From Chitinophagales bacterium (GTDB lineage Bacteria; Bacteroidota; Bacteroidia; Chitinophagales; Chitinophagaceae): a stretch of DNA of 7,017 nucleotides. Location of the stretch: contig JAAFHG010000066.1 of the NCBI GenBank assembly GCA_013297585.1, positions 1-7,017 on the forward strand, read 5' to 3'. Made by a program: the position numbers and the translations under genes. Below the pieces are notes generated by a model that saw nothing but the letters and a program-made list of their open reading frames with translations, was not told where the DNA came from and made no database searches. This document shows, in pieces, positions 6,254-7,017 of this stretch; the stretch's first letter is position 1; every line of letters starts with the position of its first letter.

Positions 6254-6883
6254 TTAAATAGTTAGTAATTTCTCAAAATCTTTACCTGTTAGATGCTGAA
6301 CATTTTCGGTTATCTTTTCAACACTCCAATCCCACCATTTTACCTGTAACAGCCGATTAATTTGTTCTTCTGAAAAGCGTTTTTTAATAATTGTTGCAGG
6401 ATTACCACCTACAATTGTATATGGTGCTACATTTTTTGTAACAGTTGCGTTTGTAGCAATAATTGCACCATCACCTATTACAACGCCTGGCATAATTGTA
6501 ACATTGTGGCCAATCCAAACATCGTTGCCAATTACTGTATTGCCTTTATTAGGATAAGATTTTCCATCCATAGCGTTTTGCCAATCTTTACCCATAATGG
6601 CAAATGGATAAGAACTGATGGATTCTGTTAAATGATTAGCACCATTCATAATAAAACTTACACCAGAAGCTATCATACAAAATTTTCCAATAATTAATTT
6701 ATCGCCAATAAAATCGAAATGATATTTTATATTTTTTTCGAAATTTTCTACATTGTCAAAGTCGTCGTAATAAGTGTATTCACCTACTTCAACATTCGGG
6801 TTCTTAACTATGTTTTTTAGAAAACATAATTTATTGTAACCTCTTAAAGGAAATATTTCATCTGCGTTTGGTATTTCAAGCAT
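6254..6883 (-). CDS. Vat/CatB-type xenobiotic O-acetyltransferase (left-handed beta-helix)
   Basis: This enzyme should transfer an acetyl group from acetyl-CoA to a hydroxyl of a small molecule in the cytoplasm. The 209-residue length and motif order match the Vat streptogramin A acetyltransferases closely: NVEVGEYTYYDD (30-41), IGKFC (65-69), FIMNGANH (77-84), GNDVWIGHNVTIMPGVVIGDGAI (119-141, hexapeptide repeats of the beta-helix), GGNPA (159-163), and KWWDW (182-186). H84 in NGANH aligns with the known catalytic histidine of this family. Chloramphenicol acetyltransferases of the CatB type share the fold, but the N-terminal and KWW(D/N)W motifs favour Vat. Whether it gives resistance or acts on another acceptor cannot be decided from sequence. 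It lies 41 bp downstream of a partial gene on the same strand, with no promoter or terminator seen between, so co-transcription is likely. It converges with the glycosyltransferase pair. Confidence 0.9.
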   Translation of the reverse strand: MLEIPNADEIFPLRGYNKLCFLKNIVKNPNVEVGEYTYYDDFDNVENFEKNIKYHFDFIGDKLIIGKFCMIASGVSFIMNGANHLTESISSYPFAIMGKDWQNAMDGKSYPNKGNTVIGNDVWIGHNVTIMPGVVIGDGAIIATNATVTKNVAPYTIVGGNPATIIKKRFSEEQINRLLQVKWWDWSVEKITENVQHLTGKDFEKLLTI

Positions 6884-6924
6884 AGTAGTAATTTGGATTA
6901 ATTACATGTCATTTAAAAGCGAAA

Positions 6925-7017
6925 CTACTGATACAAATACCCGTATTCAATTCTGCCAATTAATTGCTTCTGTTTGTTGTAGCAAACCTCAGTTTCTTTT
7001 AAGCCCTTATCGTTATA
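6925..7017 (-). CDS. C-terminal end of an unrecognised protein (partial)
   Basis: An open frame enters from the right edge and ends at a TAG (6927-6925), giving 30 visible residues that begin YNDKGLKETEV and end RIEYGYLYQ. It was too short for ORF prediction but reads as real coding sequence: it is polar and aromatic-rich with an acceptable codon pattern, and it sits just upstream of the acetyltransferase on the same strand. The YNDKGLKE and IGRIEYGY phrases recall Tyr/Gly/Lys repeat proteins of Bacteroidota (YwqK-like or RHS-like beta-strand repeats), but 30 residues are too few to assign a family. The N-terminal part and its promoter lie outside the window. Confidence 0.55.
   Translation of the reverse strand, partial: YNDKGLKETEVCYNKQKQLIGRIEYGYLYQ

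Noticed and set aside
6237..6265. T-run and 12-bp palindrome CTATTTAAATAG between the convergent second glycosyltransferase and acetyltransferase genes, as a bidirectional terminator
   Set aside because: The seven Ts (6237-6243) come before the palindrome on the plus strand, and no T-run follows it on the minus strand. The palindrome is AT-rich and has almost no loop, so it would fold poorly.
4003..6883. The glycosyltransferase pair plus acetyltransferase as a transferred polysaccharide island
   Set aside because: There is no transposase, integrase, tRNA, direct repeat or obvious shift in base composition. The acetyltransferase is a Vat/XAT type on the opposite strand and is not a typical sugar O-acetyltransferase of a glycan cluster.

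Overview
This window is chromosomal DNA from a member of the Bacteroidota, most likely a Chitinophagaceae/Sphingobacteriia-type organism. The base composition is AT-rich, start codons lack clear Shine-Dalgarno sequences, several genes are preceded by the phylum's -7 promoter element (TAnnTTTG), and the ribosomal proteins and PNPase look typical of that group. This placement is an inference from gene content and promoter style, because there is no rRNA gene in the window.

Positions 1-3752 are housekeeping genes, all on the minus strand. In transcription order they are rpsO (S15), pnp (polynucleotide phosphorylase), rplU (L21), rpmA (L27) and a lysine/alanine/proline-repeat, histone H1-like protein that runs off the left edge. 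Intrinsic terminators follow rpsO and pnp. Promoter elements lie before rplU and rpsO, and a weaker one before the H1-like gene. This gives separate transcription units: rpsO, pnp, rplU-rpmA and the H1-like gene. rpsO followed by pnp is a widely conserved order that pairs a ribosomal protein with the RNA-degrading phosphorylase.

Positions 3753-4002 are a 250-bp divergent intergenic region. It carries the rpsO leader and promoter, an 8-bp inverted repeat, and a -7 element for the plus-strand genes.

Positions 4003-6236 hold two plus-strand glycosyltransferases of the GT-B fold, 14 bp apart and probably co-transcribed. Both appear to start at TTG. They probably add sugars to a surface polysaccharide or glycolipid, but nothing here identifies donor or acceptor.

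Positions 6254-7017 return to the minus strand. A left-handed beta-helix acetyltransferase closely resembles the Vat streptogramin A acetyltransferases. Upstream of it lies the last 30 codons of an unrecognised protein cut by the right edge.

I see no mobile element, CRISPR array, tRNA, rRNA or clearly new multi-gene system. The points most worth a second look are the Vat-like enzyme, the paired TTG starts, the shared promoter octamer of the ribosomal genes, and the repeat-built H1-like protein.
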